Shown here: piece by piece, positions 35,328 through 44,332 of the stretch
How the letters are laid out: every line of letters starts with the position of its first letter
How positions within the stretch are numbered: the stretch's first letter is position 1
Assembly: GCF_900177345.1 (NCBI RefSeq)
Contig: NZ_FWZT01000007.1
Coordinates: 231,978 to 295,977 of the forward strand
Reading direction: 5' to 3'
Length of the DNA: 64,000 nt
Source of the DNA: Pseudobacteriovorax antillogorgiicola
GTDB taxonomy: Bacteria; Bdellovibrionota_B; Oligoflexia; Oligoflexales; Oligoflexaceae
The notes under the pieces: generated by a model
What the model saw: the letters and a program-made list of their open reading frames with translations, nothing else
Database searches by the model: none
Told to the model about the DNA's origin: nothing
Position numbers and translations under genes: made by a program

Positions 35328-36011
35328 ATGAGATTCCGACTTCTAATAACTGTAACCATTTCGATCATTCTTTATTCTAGCGCTGTTTCGATGTTCTCGC
35401 AGTCATCAAATTCTAGCTCTTCAATAACGACTGAGTCCGAACCAGCACGATCGATAGATATTAGTCAGATTTGGGGTGCTAGTAAGTTAGGTGACTTTAG
35501 CATGCCAGATGATTCGTTCTATGATACATATGAACCAAAAGTTGAACAGTTGATCATTGAGCAAGAATCCGAAGTTATTTCCGAGGATATTCGGCTTCTA
35601 AGATACAGGCTGGGAGGTGACGAAGACCTTCTAGAGTACGTTGAGATGACGAGAGATATACTGCCTTCGATCGAAGATGAACTTAGCGATCTACATAGCC
35701 GAAAACAGGAGGTGTGTTTTGACCTCACTGAAATATGCAGGGTTGTTGAGAACATCCTCCGCATTGAAGCTAGGGTTGAGAGACTACGAGATCTTCGAAA
35801 GATTTCTACCTATCCAGATTTACAAAGTGACCTTTCCTATTCTCTTTCAGTCCTCCTTGCTTCGCTTGAGGATGAAAAATCGTATCTTGATCATCTTCTT
35901 CTAGATCAAGCGATTGACAGCATAGTAGTCCAAGAAGTGGAGGGGCTAGTCGCAACACAAGTGGACTACGAAGCTGTCATTGATCGTCATTATGCTACGG
36001 CATCGCTTTAG
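35328..36011 (+). CDS. Membrane-anchored coiled-coil protein, unknown
   Basis: N-terminal hydrophobic segment (LLITVTISIILYSSAVSMF) serves as signal or anchor, followed by a Ser-rich linker and a long acidic helical region with heptad-like spacing (LIIEQESEVISEDIRLLRYR, YLDHLLLDQAIDS). Two Cys lie close together (VCFDLTEICR). No family recognised. Translated with the preceding gene. Confidence 0.55.
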   Translation: MRFRLLITVTISIILYSSAVSMFSQSSNSSSSITTESEPARSIDISQIWGASKLGDFSMPDDSFYDTYEPKVEQLIIEQESEVISEDIRLLRYRLGGDEDLLEYVEMTRDILPSIEDELSDLHSRKQEVCFDLTEICRVVENILRIEARVERLRDLRKISTYPDLQSDLSYSLSVLLASLEDEKSYLDHLLLDQAIDSIVVQEVEGLVATQVDYEAVIDRHYATASL

Positions 36012-36425
36012 TCGTTCATAAACTTCTGCCGAAGCCATCTGATCTCAGATCCTCACGCCCAGTCCCGAGTATACCAAAATTTTGTTGCAGGTTCATGATA
36101 GTCTTCGGATCAAATTGAGTTTGCATGGTCCGCGAGATAATCGGATGGGTTAGCTATCAAATTCTATTCTGGGATACTTCCTCTCAAGGTCAAGAAATCG
36201 AGATAAAGTTAGGCAGCCTTAAAATATAAGACAAAAATCAGCATCTGGATTCTAGAAGGATGATATTTAAGGATTTCTAAACTTTCAAGCGAGATATCTT
36301 CCTTGGGTTTACTCCCCTAATAACAGGCAGTTTCAAAAAGTCATATCTGGCTAGATTTTTGCAACTCTTCAAAAAAAATATACCGGATTGAACACTGTAA
36401 AGATTCATTGCAATGCGAGGTAACT
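36012..36425. other. Non-coding stretch
   Basis: About 410 AT-rich bases ahead of a three-gene lipoprotein unit. No frame, RNA gene or strong palindrome identified. It ends with GCGAGGTAACT, the ribosome site of the next gene, and should contain its promoter. Confidence 0.35.
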
Positions 36426-36677
36426 ATGAAAATCAACATGCTCATGTTGCTGTTGATAAGCATCGTGGCTTGTCAACAGCAACCCTTAAGCCCCAAACGA
36501 GTCACACGTACTGCTGGTGAAGCTGCGCCAAGCAAAATTTCTGATGAAGAACTCTCCGAATTGGAGGATATGGATCTGCCTAAAGAGACTGAGGACCCTG
36601 AAATCATCGAAGTTGATTGGGACGGACAAACGTTTAAGTCTATTGGCTCAAAATACGACTTAATTCCTGTTAACTAG
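36426..36677 (+). CDS. Small acidic lipoprotein, 83 aa
   Basis: ATG 36426 (MKINMLMLLL) with GAGG upstream is preferred to the frame opening at 36408. Lipobox IVAC at residues 12-15. The mature part is acidic with many Glu/Asp and a C-terminal DWDGQTFKSIGSKYDL. It lies 11 bases upstream of the metallopeptidase gene and is probably its operon partner, perhaps an inhibitor or chaperone (inference). Confidence 0.6.
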   Translation: MKINMLMLLLISIVACQQQPLSPKRVTRTAGEAAPSKISDEELSELEDMDLPKETEDPEIIEVDWDGQTFKSIGSKYDLIPVN

Positions 36678-36688
36678 GAGAAACGAAC

Positions 36689-38716
36689 ATGCTTCATAGA
36701 GTCTTTCTATTATTTTGGGGGCTGTGCACAGTGTCTTGTCAGCCCGATATCAGCATTCAAACGCAAATTGAAAACGCCCTAGAAAAAGGCCCAAAAAGTC
36801 AACAGACACCAGTATCTGAACCTCCAAGAAAGCAAGAGACCCGGTGGGGTTTAAGCTTAGTTCATGATCACCAAGATACAAATATTCCTAAGTGGATCCG
36901 CTACGATGCTAGTCAACAGCCGTTCATTGATAAGGAAAAACTGGACTCTTGGATTACCAATTTCTTAGCCGAAAGCTCTTCTCTATTGCAACTCCCTGCG
37001 GATCAACTAGTTGCCCTTCCTCAAAAGATACGTTTAGCTCCTGGAATGGAGGTTCGATCATTTCGTCGCGAAATCAATGGCATTCCCGTGGACAAGGCCT
37101 ATCTTGATCTTGTGTTTCACATATCTTCGGATCACCGATACTCTCTTCGAGAGGTCGTCAACCGTAGTTTTTCCCATGTACCAATAGTCGCCGATGACCT
37201 ACCTAACGGAATGGAAGAAGAGTTGAAACCCTATGGTGACATCCTGGGCCGCAAGTCTATCTTCTATCCAACTGAAATTGATGGTAGGATGAATCTTATT
37301 GAAAGTACTCGTTGGGATATTATCGATGCCAATGGTGTGCTACGCTCAATAACAATGGAACACTCAAATCAAAGCATTGTAGAGGCCTATGACTATCGTC
37401 ACCATGCTCCTCCTAAATTCTCTCTTGCTGCGGAGGTCTGGAAGCGATCACCGGTGAATCAGTTGAAATCCCTCAAGCACTTGCCATTAACAAACATTAC
37501 TAAAGATGGAGTTGCCTCCACAACGACACTGGATAGTGGATTGGATTTTGATGCTTCAGGTGCGCTGGCTATTACACTTGGTAGTGATCGCTACGATGTG
37601 ATTACCCCTGGTGGCAATACCCCCTTGGAAGTAGCCGTAACTGTTGATCCAACGGGTAAAGTAACACCTCCTAACGCTCTAGCTGAAAGAGGAATGCATG
37701 TATATACGAGTTTTCATGAGATTAATCGATTCACGCGCCGATTTATTTCACCTTCTGAAACGACCTATCTAGATCAAAAAATTCCTATACTTTTCAATTC
37801 AACGATCCAGGATGCAAACTGTAATGCCTTCTATAACAGGCAGCAAAATCCTGTGATAGTCTTTGGAAACTGTGATCAGGCTGACTTTGTGGATTCCCTT
37901 GCTGATTTTTCTGATGTTAGCTATCACGAGTGGGGGCATGGTTTAGATGACTATACCGGAAGAACGTTAGGGATTCAGGACCAAGCCTTTTCAGAAGGTA
38001 TTGGTGACATGATCGGGTCGTTATTCATGAATACCTCTGACATGAGCCCTGGTTTCAACGGTAACCAATACAATCCCGGTAGAAGTCCTAAAAACGTAGC
38101 CATGGCTCCCTACAATGGGAACAATCCTTACCAGGAAATGTTGATCTTTAATGGCTCGATCTGGGATATGCACGATGCTCTAGTTCAGAGATATGGTTTG
38201 ATCAAGGGTAGCTATACTTCGCAGCGTTTGTTTTTTAGGCATCTTCTGATGGCTGATAGCTATCAAGAGTCCTATGAAATCATATTGCGCTTAGACGATG
38301 ACGATAATAACGCCATGACAAGATCCCCAAATCACTGTCTCATCAACCAAGCTTTTGCTAATCATGCTTTAGCAACATTAGAGCCTAATTGTCAGGACCA
38401 AGTTATACCACCTACTATTCCCGTTGATCAAAGCATCTATACCATGTTTTTGAATCCTGAAGAGAATCAGTCAACCCTACTAGTTTCAGCTGATGAAGGG
38501 GAGGCTCTTGCTATGTGTATAGGGAAACTTAAGGAGTGTGAATCCTTGGATCCATCCGAAATTGAATTTGAGAAAGTTATTGTGGATGATCAGGAAAAAG
38601 CATTCTTTCGTAGTAAAACAGCAGTTGCGACTAATGAGTTCGAGTATCTAACATTTACAGTCTTCAATGATGGGATACCAACTGGAGCTAGAACAATCAA
38701 AGTTGTGACCAAATAA
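36689..38716 (+). CDS. Exported zinc metallopeptidase lipoprotein (HExxH, fungalysin/M36- or M4-like)
   Basis: Signal MLHRVFLLFWGLCTVSC with lipobox TVSC. A propeptide-like region (PKWIRYDASQQPF, VDKAYLDLVFHI) resembles FTP/PepSY prodomains. The catalytic motif is VSYHEWGHGLDDYTG (HEWGH), with the downstream Glu ligand in FSEGIGDMIGSLF, the arrangement of M36/M4 zinc peptidases. Length of 675 suits an enzyme with prodomain and C-terminal extension. AGGAG precedes the ATG. It is in a unit with two other lipoproteins. Substrates likely external proteins. Confidence 0.8.
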   Translation: MLHRVFLLFWGLCTVSCQPDISIQTQIENALEKGPKSQQTPVSEPPRKQETRWGLSLVHDHQDTNIPKWIRYDASQQPFIDKEKLDSWITNFLAESSSLLQLPADQLVALPQKIRLAPGMEVRSFRREINGIPVDKAYLDLVFHISSDHRYSLREVVNRSFSHVPIVADDLPNGMEEELKPYGDILGRKSIFYPTEIDGRMNLIESTRWDIIDANGVLRSITMEHSNQSIVEAYDYRHHAPPKFSLAAEVWKRSPVNQLKSLKHLPLTNITKDGVASTTTLDSGLDFDASGALAITLGSDRYDVITPGGNTPLEVAVTVDPTGKVTPPNALAERGMHVYTSFHEINRFTRRFISPSETTYLDQKIPILFNSTIQDANCNAFYNRQQNPVIVFGNCDQADFVDSLADFSDVSYHEWGHGLDDYTGRTLGIQDQAFSEGIGDMIGSLFMNTSDMSPGFNGNQYNPGRSPKNVAMAPYNGNNPYQEMLIFNGSIWDMHDALVQRYGLIKGSYTSQRLFFRHLLMADSYQESYEIILRLDDDDNNAMTRSPNHCLINQAFANHALATLEPNCQDQVIPPTIPVDQSIYTMFLNPEENQSTLLVSADEGEALAMCIGKLKECESLDPSEIEFEKVIVDDQEKAFFRSKTAVATNEFEYLTFTVFNDGIPTGARTIKVVTK

Positions 38717-38767
38717 CGAAACCTGAATTTGACGGAGCCATGCACGCGATTGCAAGGAGGTTAGGCA

Positions 38768-40066
38768 ATGTTACTAGTAGAGAAACTGAAAATTTTGTTC
38801 CGGCTCTATTTGATGTTTGTGATAGCAGCGGTGCTACCTTCCTGCTCCGAAAAGCCAGAACCTTACAGCAGATCAGTGAGGAGCCAGGATGTTGTGGACG
38901 GTAAGAATGCAAGCCCTAGCTCCAACAAAAGCTCCGAAAATAAGACCGAATCGCAAGAGGTAGAGGACGAGGAAAGCCTAGAGGAGATGAATGATCCACC
39001 GGAACTGCTAGGGCCTATGATTGAGGAAGTCGCAGATAACATGGACCAGAATGTAGTCGCCAACAGGCTTAAGCTCCTCAGCTCTGACGCTATGGCAGGT
39101 CGATTGACAGGTTCTGCTGGGCATGCTGATGCCGTCACGTATTTTGCTGGTAAGTTACAAGAGTTTGGGTTTAGCCCGGCAGGGTCGGTCCCTGGTAGCT
39201 ATGAGCAAGGGTTCGCCGTTAATTCTCAACAAACTGGAAACGTCATGGGTGTGAACGTGATTGGGAGGCTACCTGGTAATGGTTCTAGCCAAGAAGTTAT
39301 CGTGGTAGGAGCCCACCTTGATCATTTAGGGACTCAAGGTGCTCAAGTATTCAACGGGGCTGATGATAATGCATCAGGAACTACGGGAGTTTTGAGTCTA
39401 GCTGAAGGGCTATCATTTTTTAAAGGAAAATTAGATCGCGATATTTTGATCATTGCTTTTTCTGGTGAAGAACTTGGTCTTCTGGGTAGCAAGCACTTTG
39501 TCGCAAACCCTACTATTGATCGCTCTAGGATAAAATTCATGTTGAATCTCGATATGGTGGGGTATGGTGGCGGTCAAGTCTATGGGATTAGGTTTGCTGC
39601 GATTCCAATCCTAAAGGAGCTACTCACGGACCGAGCAACTCGCTACAATATTAACCTAGTATATGATGACAGCAAGGACGGTGCTTCCGATCACATTTCG
39701 TTTGCAGAAGTTGGTATTCCTGTAGGTACTTTTCATACTGGCCTTCATGACAACTACCATCAAATTACTGATACAGAAGAAAAAATCGATTACACTAGCT
39801 TGACAGCTATCAGCCAGATGACCTTCGACTTTATCGCTCATGCAGCATCATTACCGAACCTCGCTATTCAGAGTCTGAGGATAAGGCCAGATCTACCGAA
39901 CGGTTACACAGCTGACGAACTAGAGCTACATAGCAGCGATGTGATCCATGGAATGCCCTTGCTAAAGCCTTACTTTTGGGATGATGAGACAGCCTATTCA
40001 GCTATGGTTCCCAAGAATAGATCACTTGGGAAAAAGTTGAATTTTGAGGCTTCTCATAGGCATTAA
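38768..40066 (+). CDS. M28-family aminopeptidase lipoprotein
   Basis: Signal with lipobox LPSC, then an acidic linker. The M28 zinc ligands are visible in order: GAHLDHLG (His, Asp), NGADDNASGT (bridging Asp), FSGEELGLLGS (catalytic Glu-Glu), LNLDMVGYG (Asp) and LHDNYHQITD (His). A two-zinc aminopeptidase acting at the cell surface is expected. AAGGAGG lies before the ATG. It follows the HEWGH peptidase by 51 bases, so the two may degrade external proteins stepwise. Confidence 0.9.
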   Translation: MLLVEKLKILFRLYLMFVIAAVLPSCSEKPEPYSRSVRSQDVVDGKNASPSSNKSSENKTESQEVEDEESLEEMNDPPELLGPMIEEVADNMDQNVVANRLKLLSSDAMAGRLTGSAGHADAVTYFAGKLQEFGFSPAGSVPGSYEQGFAVNSQQTGNVMGVNVIGRLPGNGSSQEVIVVGAHLDHLGTQGAQVFNGADDNASGTTGVLSLAEGLSFFKGKLDRDILIIAFSGEELGLLGSKHFVANPTIDRSRIKFMLNLDMVGYGGGQVYGIRFAAIPILKELLTDRATRYNINLVYDDSKDGASDHISFAEVGIPVGTFHTGLHDNYHQITDTEEKIDYTSLTAISQMTFDFIAHAASLPNLAIQSLRIRPDLPNGYTADELELHSSDVIHGMPLLKPYFWDDETAYSAMVPKNRSLGKKLNFEASHRH

Positions 40067-40219
40067 GATTTTGATCGAGATTGCGCACTTTCACTTTCGC
40101 CCGGAAATACTAGGCGAGAATGATGGGTCGAAAAAGCTTTAAATGTAGACTCTTGCACCGCTGCGTAGCCGTAAGATTGTTGGGTCAATATGCTAGAAGC
40201 CCGATTTTTGACCGGAGAT

Positions 40220-40513
40220 CTAGAGCGAAGCAATTTTCTGCAGTGGTTTTAGCCTGACGTCTTTGAGCTTTTCTTGGGCTTCAAAAATATCGACCTTCTG
40301 CTGCAAGTTAAGCCAGAACTCTGAAGTTGTTCCAAGAACCTTGCTGAGCCGAAGGGCAATGTCTGGAGTTAGGCTAGAGTGGCCATTTACAATTCTATTA
40401 ATAACCTTGTAGTCAACCTCAATATGTTTAGCGAGGGCAGCCTGAGAAATCTGCATAGGTTCTAAGAACTCTTCGAGAAGAATTTCACCGGGTAATGTAG
40501 GTTTTCTAGCCAT
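40220..40513 (-). CDS. higA: HigA-type antitoxin
   Basis: XRE-type helix-turn-helix with the HigA N-terminal pattern: PTLPGEILLEEFLEPMQISQ, AALAKHIEVDYKVINRIVNG, then LRLSKVLGTTSEFWLNLQQ. GGAGG-like sequence (AAGGAGG in TTAAGGAGGTTTCC) precedes the ATG. HigA neutralises the HigB ribosome-dependent endonuclease and represses its own promoter. It follows the toxin gene by 11 bases, the usual higBA order. Confidence 0.9.
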   Translation of the reverse strand: MARKPTLPGEILLEEFLEPMQISQAALAKHIEVDYKVINRIVNGHSSLTPDIALRLSKVLGTTSEFWLNLQQKVDIFEAQEKLKDVRLKPLQKIASL

Positions 40514-40524
40514 TGGAAACCTCC

Positions 40525-40767
40525 TTAATGATAGTCACAGATTTTAATTTCGTATGCACCATTATTAAGCCATTTGAAGGCAACCCGCCATTGATCGTTG
40601 ATTATAATAGAGTGGTAGCCCTTCAAATCGCCCTTTAATGCTTCTAGCTTATTGCAGGGTGGAACCTTTAAATCAGTAAGCAAAGCAGCAGCATCTATCA
40701 TATCCAGTTTTCTTGCTGCTACATTATTAACTGCTTGCCAACCTAATTGTCTCAAACACCCTGACAT
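40525..40767 (-). CDS. higB: HigB-type toxin, apparently N-terminally shortened
   Basis: The core and C-terminus match HigB/RelE-fold toxins: VAARKLDMIDAAALLTDLK, VPPCNKLEALKGDLKGYHSI, INDQWRVAFKW and DYH at the end. The family usually has about 92 residues and starts with a 'MIKSF..K' strand; here the first in-frame ATG gives 80 residues and the expected strand is missing, with a stop codon 33 bases upstream. The toxin may therefore be inactive, or begin at a non-standard codon. Followed by intact higA. Confidence 0.75.
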   Translation of the reverse strand: MSGCLRQLGWQAVNNVAARKLDMIDAAALLTDLKVPPCNKLEALKGDLKGYHSIIINDQWRVAFKWLNNGAYEIKICDYH

Positions 40768-40855
40768 ATTCCGCTCTTTGGATACCGATCGATTAGCTCA
40801 AGGCTTTTCTCGACATAGAGCTTCTGGCGATCAAGAAAACCGTTTTTCCCGATAC

Positions 40856-41506
40856 TCAAGTCACAAATCCCAGATTATCGCGATGCTTCCATATCAAATC
40901 GAAGATCAACTGAAAAGCAGCCATACAGAAGTAGAATAAGGCTATCTGCGAGGGAATTTGCGACATAAAAATGCTGGACACTAAACCCATGAAGCAGATC
41001 ATCTTTATCTTGCCATTGTCAAATTGACCTGTGGGAAAGAATATCTGATTAACAATGATTAATAGACTCATTGAAATAGGGATGATGAACAGGGGATCTG
41101 GGGAACTAAGATCAGTGATCCAAAGCCATTTTCCAGCAAATCCTAAGGAGCTTGCATGACTCAGAGCTAGATAGGATCCGTAATAGACAGGAAGCGATAG
41201 CATTTGAAGGAATATCCCCTTGAGAGGTGAAATATCCTCTTGCTCATAATACTTCTGCTGAGCACGAAGCAGGGAGCTAGGATCATCTTTGTACCTATCT
41301 CTTAGTTCTTTTATCTTTGGAGCAGCTTGAGCTAGTTTTTTGGCCTCTTCTTTTCCCTTCAAATAGAGTGGAAACAGAGCAAATTTAAATAAAAATGACA
41401 TCACCAATATAGTTAGTGGGTAGCTTCCCGTCCAAGTTTGGATTTCTAACAACAAAAATTCGATCGGACAAGCGATGACGCTTGCCCAGCCTTCGACTGA
41501 ACACAT
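40856..41506 (-). CDS. Short YidC/Oxa1-like membrane insertase paralogue
   Basis: YidC pattern: YPLTILVMSFLFKFALFPLY followed by AAPKIKELRDRYKDDPSSLL, then SPLKGIFLQMLSLPVYYG and C-terminal membrane helices ending in FYFCMAAFQLIFDLIWKH. At 216 residues it is only the conserved core, lacking the large periplasmic domain of Gram-negative YidC and any lipobox. It lies alone, 88 bases upstream of the HigB frame. It is probably an accessory paralogue. AAGGG precedes the ATG. Confidence 0.75.
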   Translation of the reverse strand: MCSVEGWASVIACPIEFLLLEIQTWTGSYPLTILVMSFLFKFALFPLYLKGKEEAKKLAQAAPKIKELRDRYKDDPSSLLRAQQKYYEQEDISPLKGIFLQMLSLPVYYGSYLALSHASSLGFAGKWLWITDLSSPDPLFIIPISMSLLIIVNQIFFPTGQFDNGKIKMICFMGLVSSIFMSQIPSQIALFYFCMAAFQLIFDLIWKHRDNLGFVT

Positions 41507-42040
41507 AGTGGTACCCTTTCTCTGAATCTCTATGACTCATAGATTAATTCAATGGCTAGCTTGTGCTTACCAAGTACTTGAAGCATGAATTTTTTTAAGA
41601 AAAGGGGTTTCTTAGGGTATGGGAAAAAGCTGTGATTGGACGAGTACTTTAGGAATAAAGGGCTTTTGAAAACTACTATTCGCAAATAAATGAAGGAGCT
41701 TATCGCTTCTGATAGGATTGGTTTCAATTTGATATGAAAGAAAGTAGTTAGTAAAAATCAACCTAAGCAGAGAAAGGTTTGCCATAAGGTTGATGATTTC
41801 TAATAAAGTCATTTCTTTCTTCCACAACTGTTACCCGTTTAACTTAATATTATATACTTACTTGTCAAGCGGAAGAGTATAGAAATACTTAAAGAGGTTT
41901 GTTAATTAGCTTCAAGTAGGATGATCAATAAATTGAAAGGTGGTTGAGAGGCAACTTTCCTCTCCCGCCTTTCTTGATGAGTGTTTCTTCAGGTTATGTA
42001 TTGAATAAGGTTGGGATATACTTTTTTCTCACCCGTCAGA
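41507..42040. other. AT-rich non-coding stretch with hairpin at 41936-41973
   Basis: Two overlapping minus-strand frames (about 65 codons each between 41530 and 41827) exist; one has GGAAGAAAG before its ATG (41812), but composition is low-complexity and I do not trust them. A hairpin with AAAGGTGG...GAGAGG pairing with CCTCTC...CCGCCTTT lies at 41936-41973. No other feature recognised. Confidence 0.35.
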
Positions 42041-42193
42041 CTAGTCACATAGACTGATATCCACTTCATTGTCTGGAGATGGAAAAACACATTCATTATC
42101 AACGACAACATGGCCAACTCCCATTGTTTCGTAGGTTCCATTATTTTCGACACAGATAATCTTGGCATCCTCAGGGCTTCGGTATTTCACCAC
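42041..42193 (-). CDS. Possible small ORF, 50 aa
   Basis: A frame starting at tandem GTG codons (42193) gives VKYRSPEDAKIICVENNGTY and ends in ECVFPSPDNEVDISLCD. Three Cys and a compact, protein-like composition suggest a real or recently lost coding segment, perhaps the C-terminal part of a small Cys-rich exported domain. A stop lies just upstream and no good ribosome site is seen, so it may be a remnant. Confidence 0.3.
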   Translation of the reverse strand: MVKYRSPEDAKIICVENNGTYETMGVGHVVVDNECVFPSPDNEVDISLCD

Positions 42194-42248
42194 TAATTAT
42201 TATGAGGAAGCCTGCTTTAGTGTATTCCTGAGTATTCAAGAAATTAAA

Positions 42249-42292
42249 AACCCGAACCACAAAAAGTGATTCGGGTTCCATTTTTCTTTTTT
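42249..42292. terminator. Bidirectional intrinsic terminator-like hairpin
   Basis: AACCCGAA pairs with TTCGGGTT (plus an inner CAC/GTG) and T-runs occur on both sides: TTTTTCTTTTTT on the plus strand and TTTTTAATTT on the minus strand. It follows, in the minus direction, a degenerate groEL 3'-end copy. Confidence 0.6.
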
Positions 42293-42390
42293 GCCCGGAA
42301 ATCTTTGGCCGATTCCCGGATTTGACCAGCTTGGTAGCCGACTAGCAGATGTAACTTAAAGAAATTCTTCGCCTATTGGCAAAGACCTTC

Positions 42391-42413
42391 TTACATCATT
42401 CCCCCATGCCGCC
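42391..42413 (-). repeat. Degenerate copy of the groEL 3' end (left copy 1)
   Basis: Read on the minus strand, GGCGGCATGGGGGAATGATG with a following TAA differs only slightly from the GroEL tail coding sequence found at 44424-44447. It reads as a shifted GGMG...MM tail. No groEL body is attached. Confidence 0.5.
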
Positions 42414-42461
42414 TTTATTCAAAAACCGGCCCTTAAACACTTGGTTTTATTGGGAAATGAA

Positions 42462-42475
42462 TACATCATGCCGCC
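42462..42475 (-). repeat. Short groEL-tail-like copy (left copy 2)
   Basis: Minus strand GGCGGCATGATGTA matches the last codons of the GroEL tail (Gly-Gly-Met-Met) but continues TT instead of ending. Weak on its own; it is noted because of the nearby longer copies. Confidence 0.3.
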
Positions 42476-42653
42476 TTTCTTGGGTGGTGTAGTTTGTCTT
42501 TTGTTTTTTTCTATATCTATTTGTATTTATTGGACTAATATGGATCCTGAAACTAGACTGTCGCTGTAGTTTTAATATCGATTTGCATGCTTATGTACGA
42601 TTTCTTTGCCCGATTTTTGACCGAGCACCTTTCATAATCTCAGATCTGTGCCA

Positions 42654-44201
42654 TTATCCTATATGAGGAAAACAAAGGTTCACAATATCCTCAATCTCAT
42701 TTAATTCTTTGTCTGTAAGAAGTGCAAATTCACCCTCTCGCCTTTTCTTGCCGAGCTTACCACCATTTTCTTTTATATAGTGAATGAGGCGTTTTGTTCG
42801 CTCATTTGGCATTTCAACGATCATCTCAATTCCACTTATAGCTTTATCGTAGCGCTTCAGATATTCGAGCTCTGAAGGTATGGAGTATTTAATAGTATGC
42901 TCTACACATTCAAATATGAATTCTACTGCTTCAGTACAGTCAAAATATCTATACAAATCAATTGTTTCATTGAGAATCCGGACATTTCCTTTTTCTGTCG
43001 GTTCCCACTCTATACAATCCATTAGAGGAGTCGAGTGATTGGTTAGGACTGAACGATAGTCTTCTATCCGCTCTAATAGGACTGATGAAATTGGAAAGAT
43101 TACTTCTTTCGGGGTGTAACCACGTTTTGCCAAAATATGATGTAGGATAAAGCGATGTATCCTTCCATTTCCGTCATCATGTGGATGTATATAAACGAAT
43201 CCGAAAGCAAAAGCCGCGGCTTGTAGCACTGGATTTACATCGGACTCAGCTAGCGTTTCTAATGCATGAAAAAAACCAGTGAGAAGAGTAGGTAAGTCAG
43301 TTTGTTTTGCGCCTATAAACTCAGGGATTGGAAAATTATTTTCATCACGTTCACCCAAGAATACTTCATCTTCTCGAATCCCTATTGTTGTAAAGCGACT
43401 ATCAGTAATAAGTTGTTGATGAAGTCTAATAAGTTCGTCTAAATCAAGTTTATTTCTGCCGGCACTCGCAACTGCTTTAAGCCACCGCTCTATCCTACTT
43501 CTGGGGGCTTTCTCTCCTTCAATCGCAAAGCTTGCTTGGGTATCAGCGAGTAAAATGAAACTTGCAGCCCTCATGATCAAAGACCGGCTGACTTGAGAAA
43601 TAATATCTTTAGCTTTCTCATCGAATTTCTGCTCTATGGCAGAGGATATTTTGTCTGTTCGTTGAATAACAGGGCAAAAATTCCTGTTGCCAAGCAGGTT
43701 GTTTCGAATTCGATGTCTTTTGGATACTGGTCCATTTGAGTTTGTAATATACTTCTTTGGATCAAGAAGCGGTTGTACTGTAACAGCTTTCAGGTCTTCC
43801 ACATCGAGTTTTCTTTGATTAATATATTCAAAAAGGAACCATATCCGCCTCGCATATATACCCGTTGGTTTTTCCGCTAGCATCTCTTCGATGTTTTTTA
43901 TTGGGATTTTTTTTAGAATTTGGCTTAAGCATAGGAAGTTCATTATTTCGTGTCTAAAGGCAAATTCTAGGTGATCTTGGATTCTGTCACCTGGCCAGTA
44001 TCGCTTGCTATAGATCTGAAAATTGTCTTCTAACTTTGGCTTACTTGCTTTACTAAATTGGTCTGATACACAGCTTGGATAACCACGTAGTGGCGCTTTG
44101 ATATCGAAAAAGTGAAGCAGAGCTGCATAGCCCACAAGCCGAATACCTTCAGGTACACGCAAATCATGGAAATACTTTGGTTGGAAGCTTTTAGGTGACA
44201 T
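42654..44201 (-). CDS. Fic-family protein with N-terminal inhibitory motif
   Basis: The Fic core motif HPHDDGNGRIHR starts at residue 339 (family HxFx(D/E)GNGRxxR; Phe is replaced by His). An inhibitory helix motif (S/T)xxxE(G/N) is seen as SFAIEG at 224-229, the class II arrangement in which a Glu blocks the ATP site. A C-terminal segment GGKLGKKRREGEFALLTDKE resembles a winged helix. Fic enzymes usually AMPylate proteins. The ATG at 44201 lies 11 bases after AAGG; a TTG at 44219 is possible. The start is embedded in a repeat array. About 515 residues suits the larger Fic proteins. Confidence 0.85.
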   Translation of the reverse strand: MSPKSFQPKYFHDLRVPEGIRLVGYAALLHFFDIKAPLRGYPSCVSDQFSKASKPKLEDNFQIYSKRYWPGDRIQDHLEFAFRHEIMNFLCLSQILKKIPIKNIEEMLAEKPTGIYARRIWFLFEYINQRKLDVEDLKAVTVQPLLDPKKYITNSNGPVSKRHRIRNNLLGNRNFCPVIQRTDKISSAIEQKFDEKAKDIISQVSRSLIMRAASFILLADTQASFAIEGEKAPRSRIERWLKAVASAGRNKLDLDELIRLHQQLITDSRFTTIGIREDEVFLGERDENNFPIPEFIGAKQTDLPTLLTGFFHALETLAESDVNPVLQAAAFAFGFVYIHPHDDGNGRIHRFILHHILAKRGYTPKEVIFPISSVLLERIEDYRSVLTNHSTPLMDCIEWEPTEKGNVRILNETIDLYRYFDCTEAVEFIFECVEHTIKYSIPSELEYLKRYDKAISGIEMIVEMPNERTKRLIHYIKENGGKLGKKRREGEFALLTDKELNEIEDIVNLCFPHIG

Positions 44202-44202
44202 T

Positions 44203-44332
44203 GGTGGAAAAACCTTCAAATTGGTGGATTTCTATCTAATATACCACCTTTGGTGGAATTTTCATCATGCTGAGGTGGAAAAACTTTCACGTTAGTGGAA
44301 AAATCATCAAAATTTACACTTTAGTGGAAAAA
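44203..44332. promoter_or_regulatory. Six-copy direct-repeat array at the fic start (operator or iteron-like)
   Basis: RGTGGAAAAA-like sequences begin at 44203, 44223, 44252, 44274, 44294 and 44323, at spacings of 20, 29, 22, 20 and 29 bases; three are exact (A/G)GTGGAAAAA and others vary in the last four bases. At 44244-44256 one copy forms a palindrome CCACCTTTGGTGG. The first copy abuts the Fic start codon, so binding here would cover the ribosome site or promoter. Autoregulation by the Fic protein's own C-terminal domain is possible. Confidence 0.6.

Noticed and set aside
41530..41827. Two overlapping minus-strand frames of about 65-70 codons
   Set aside because: Low-complexity, mutually overlapping, no recognisable motif; only one has a moderate ribosome site.
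40199..42623. A 16-base exact repeat GCCCGATTTTTGACCG at 40199 and 42608, with related GCCCGGAAAT nearby at 40100 and 42293
   Set aside because: Considered as recombination sites bounding the HigBA-YidC segment, but one exact 16-mer pair is not far from chance in 64 kb and the arms show no attC or att architecture.
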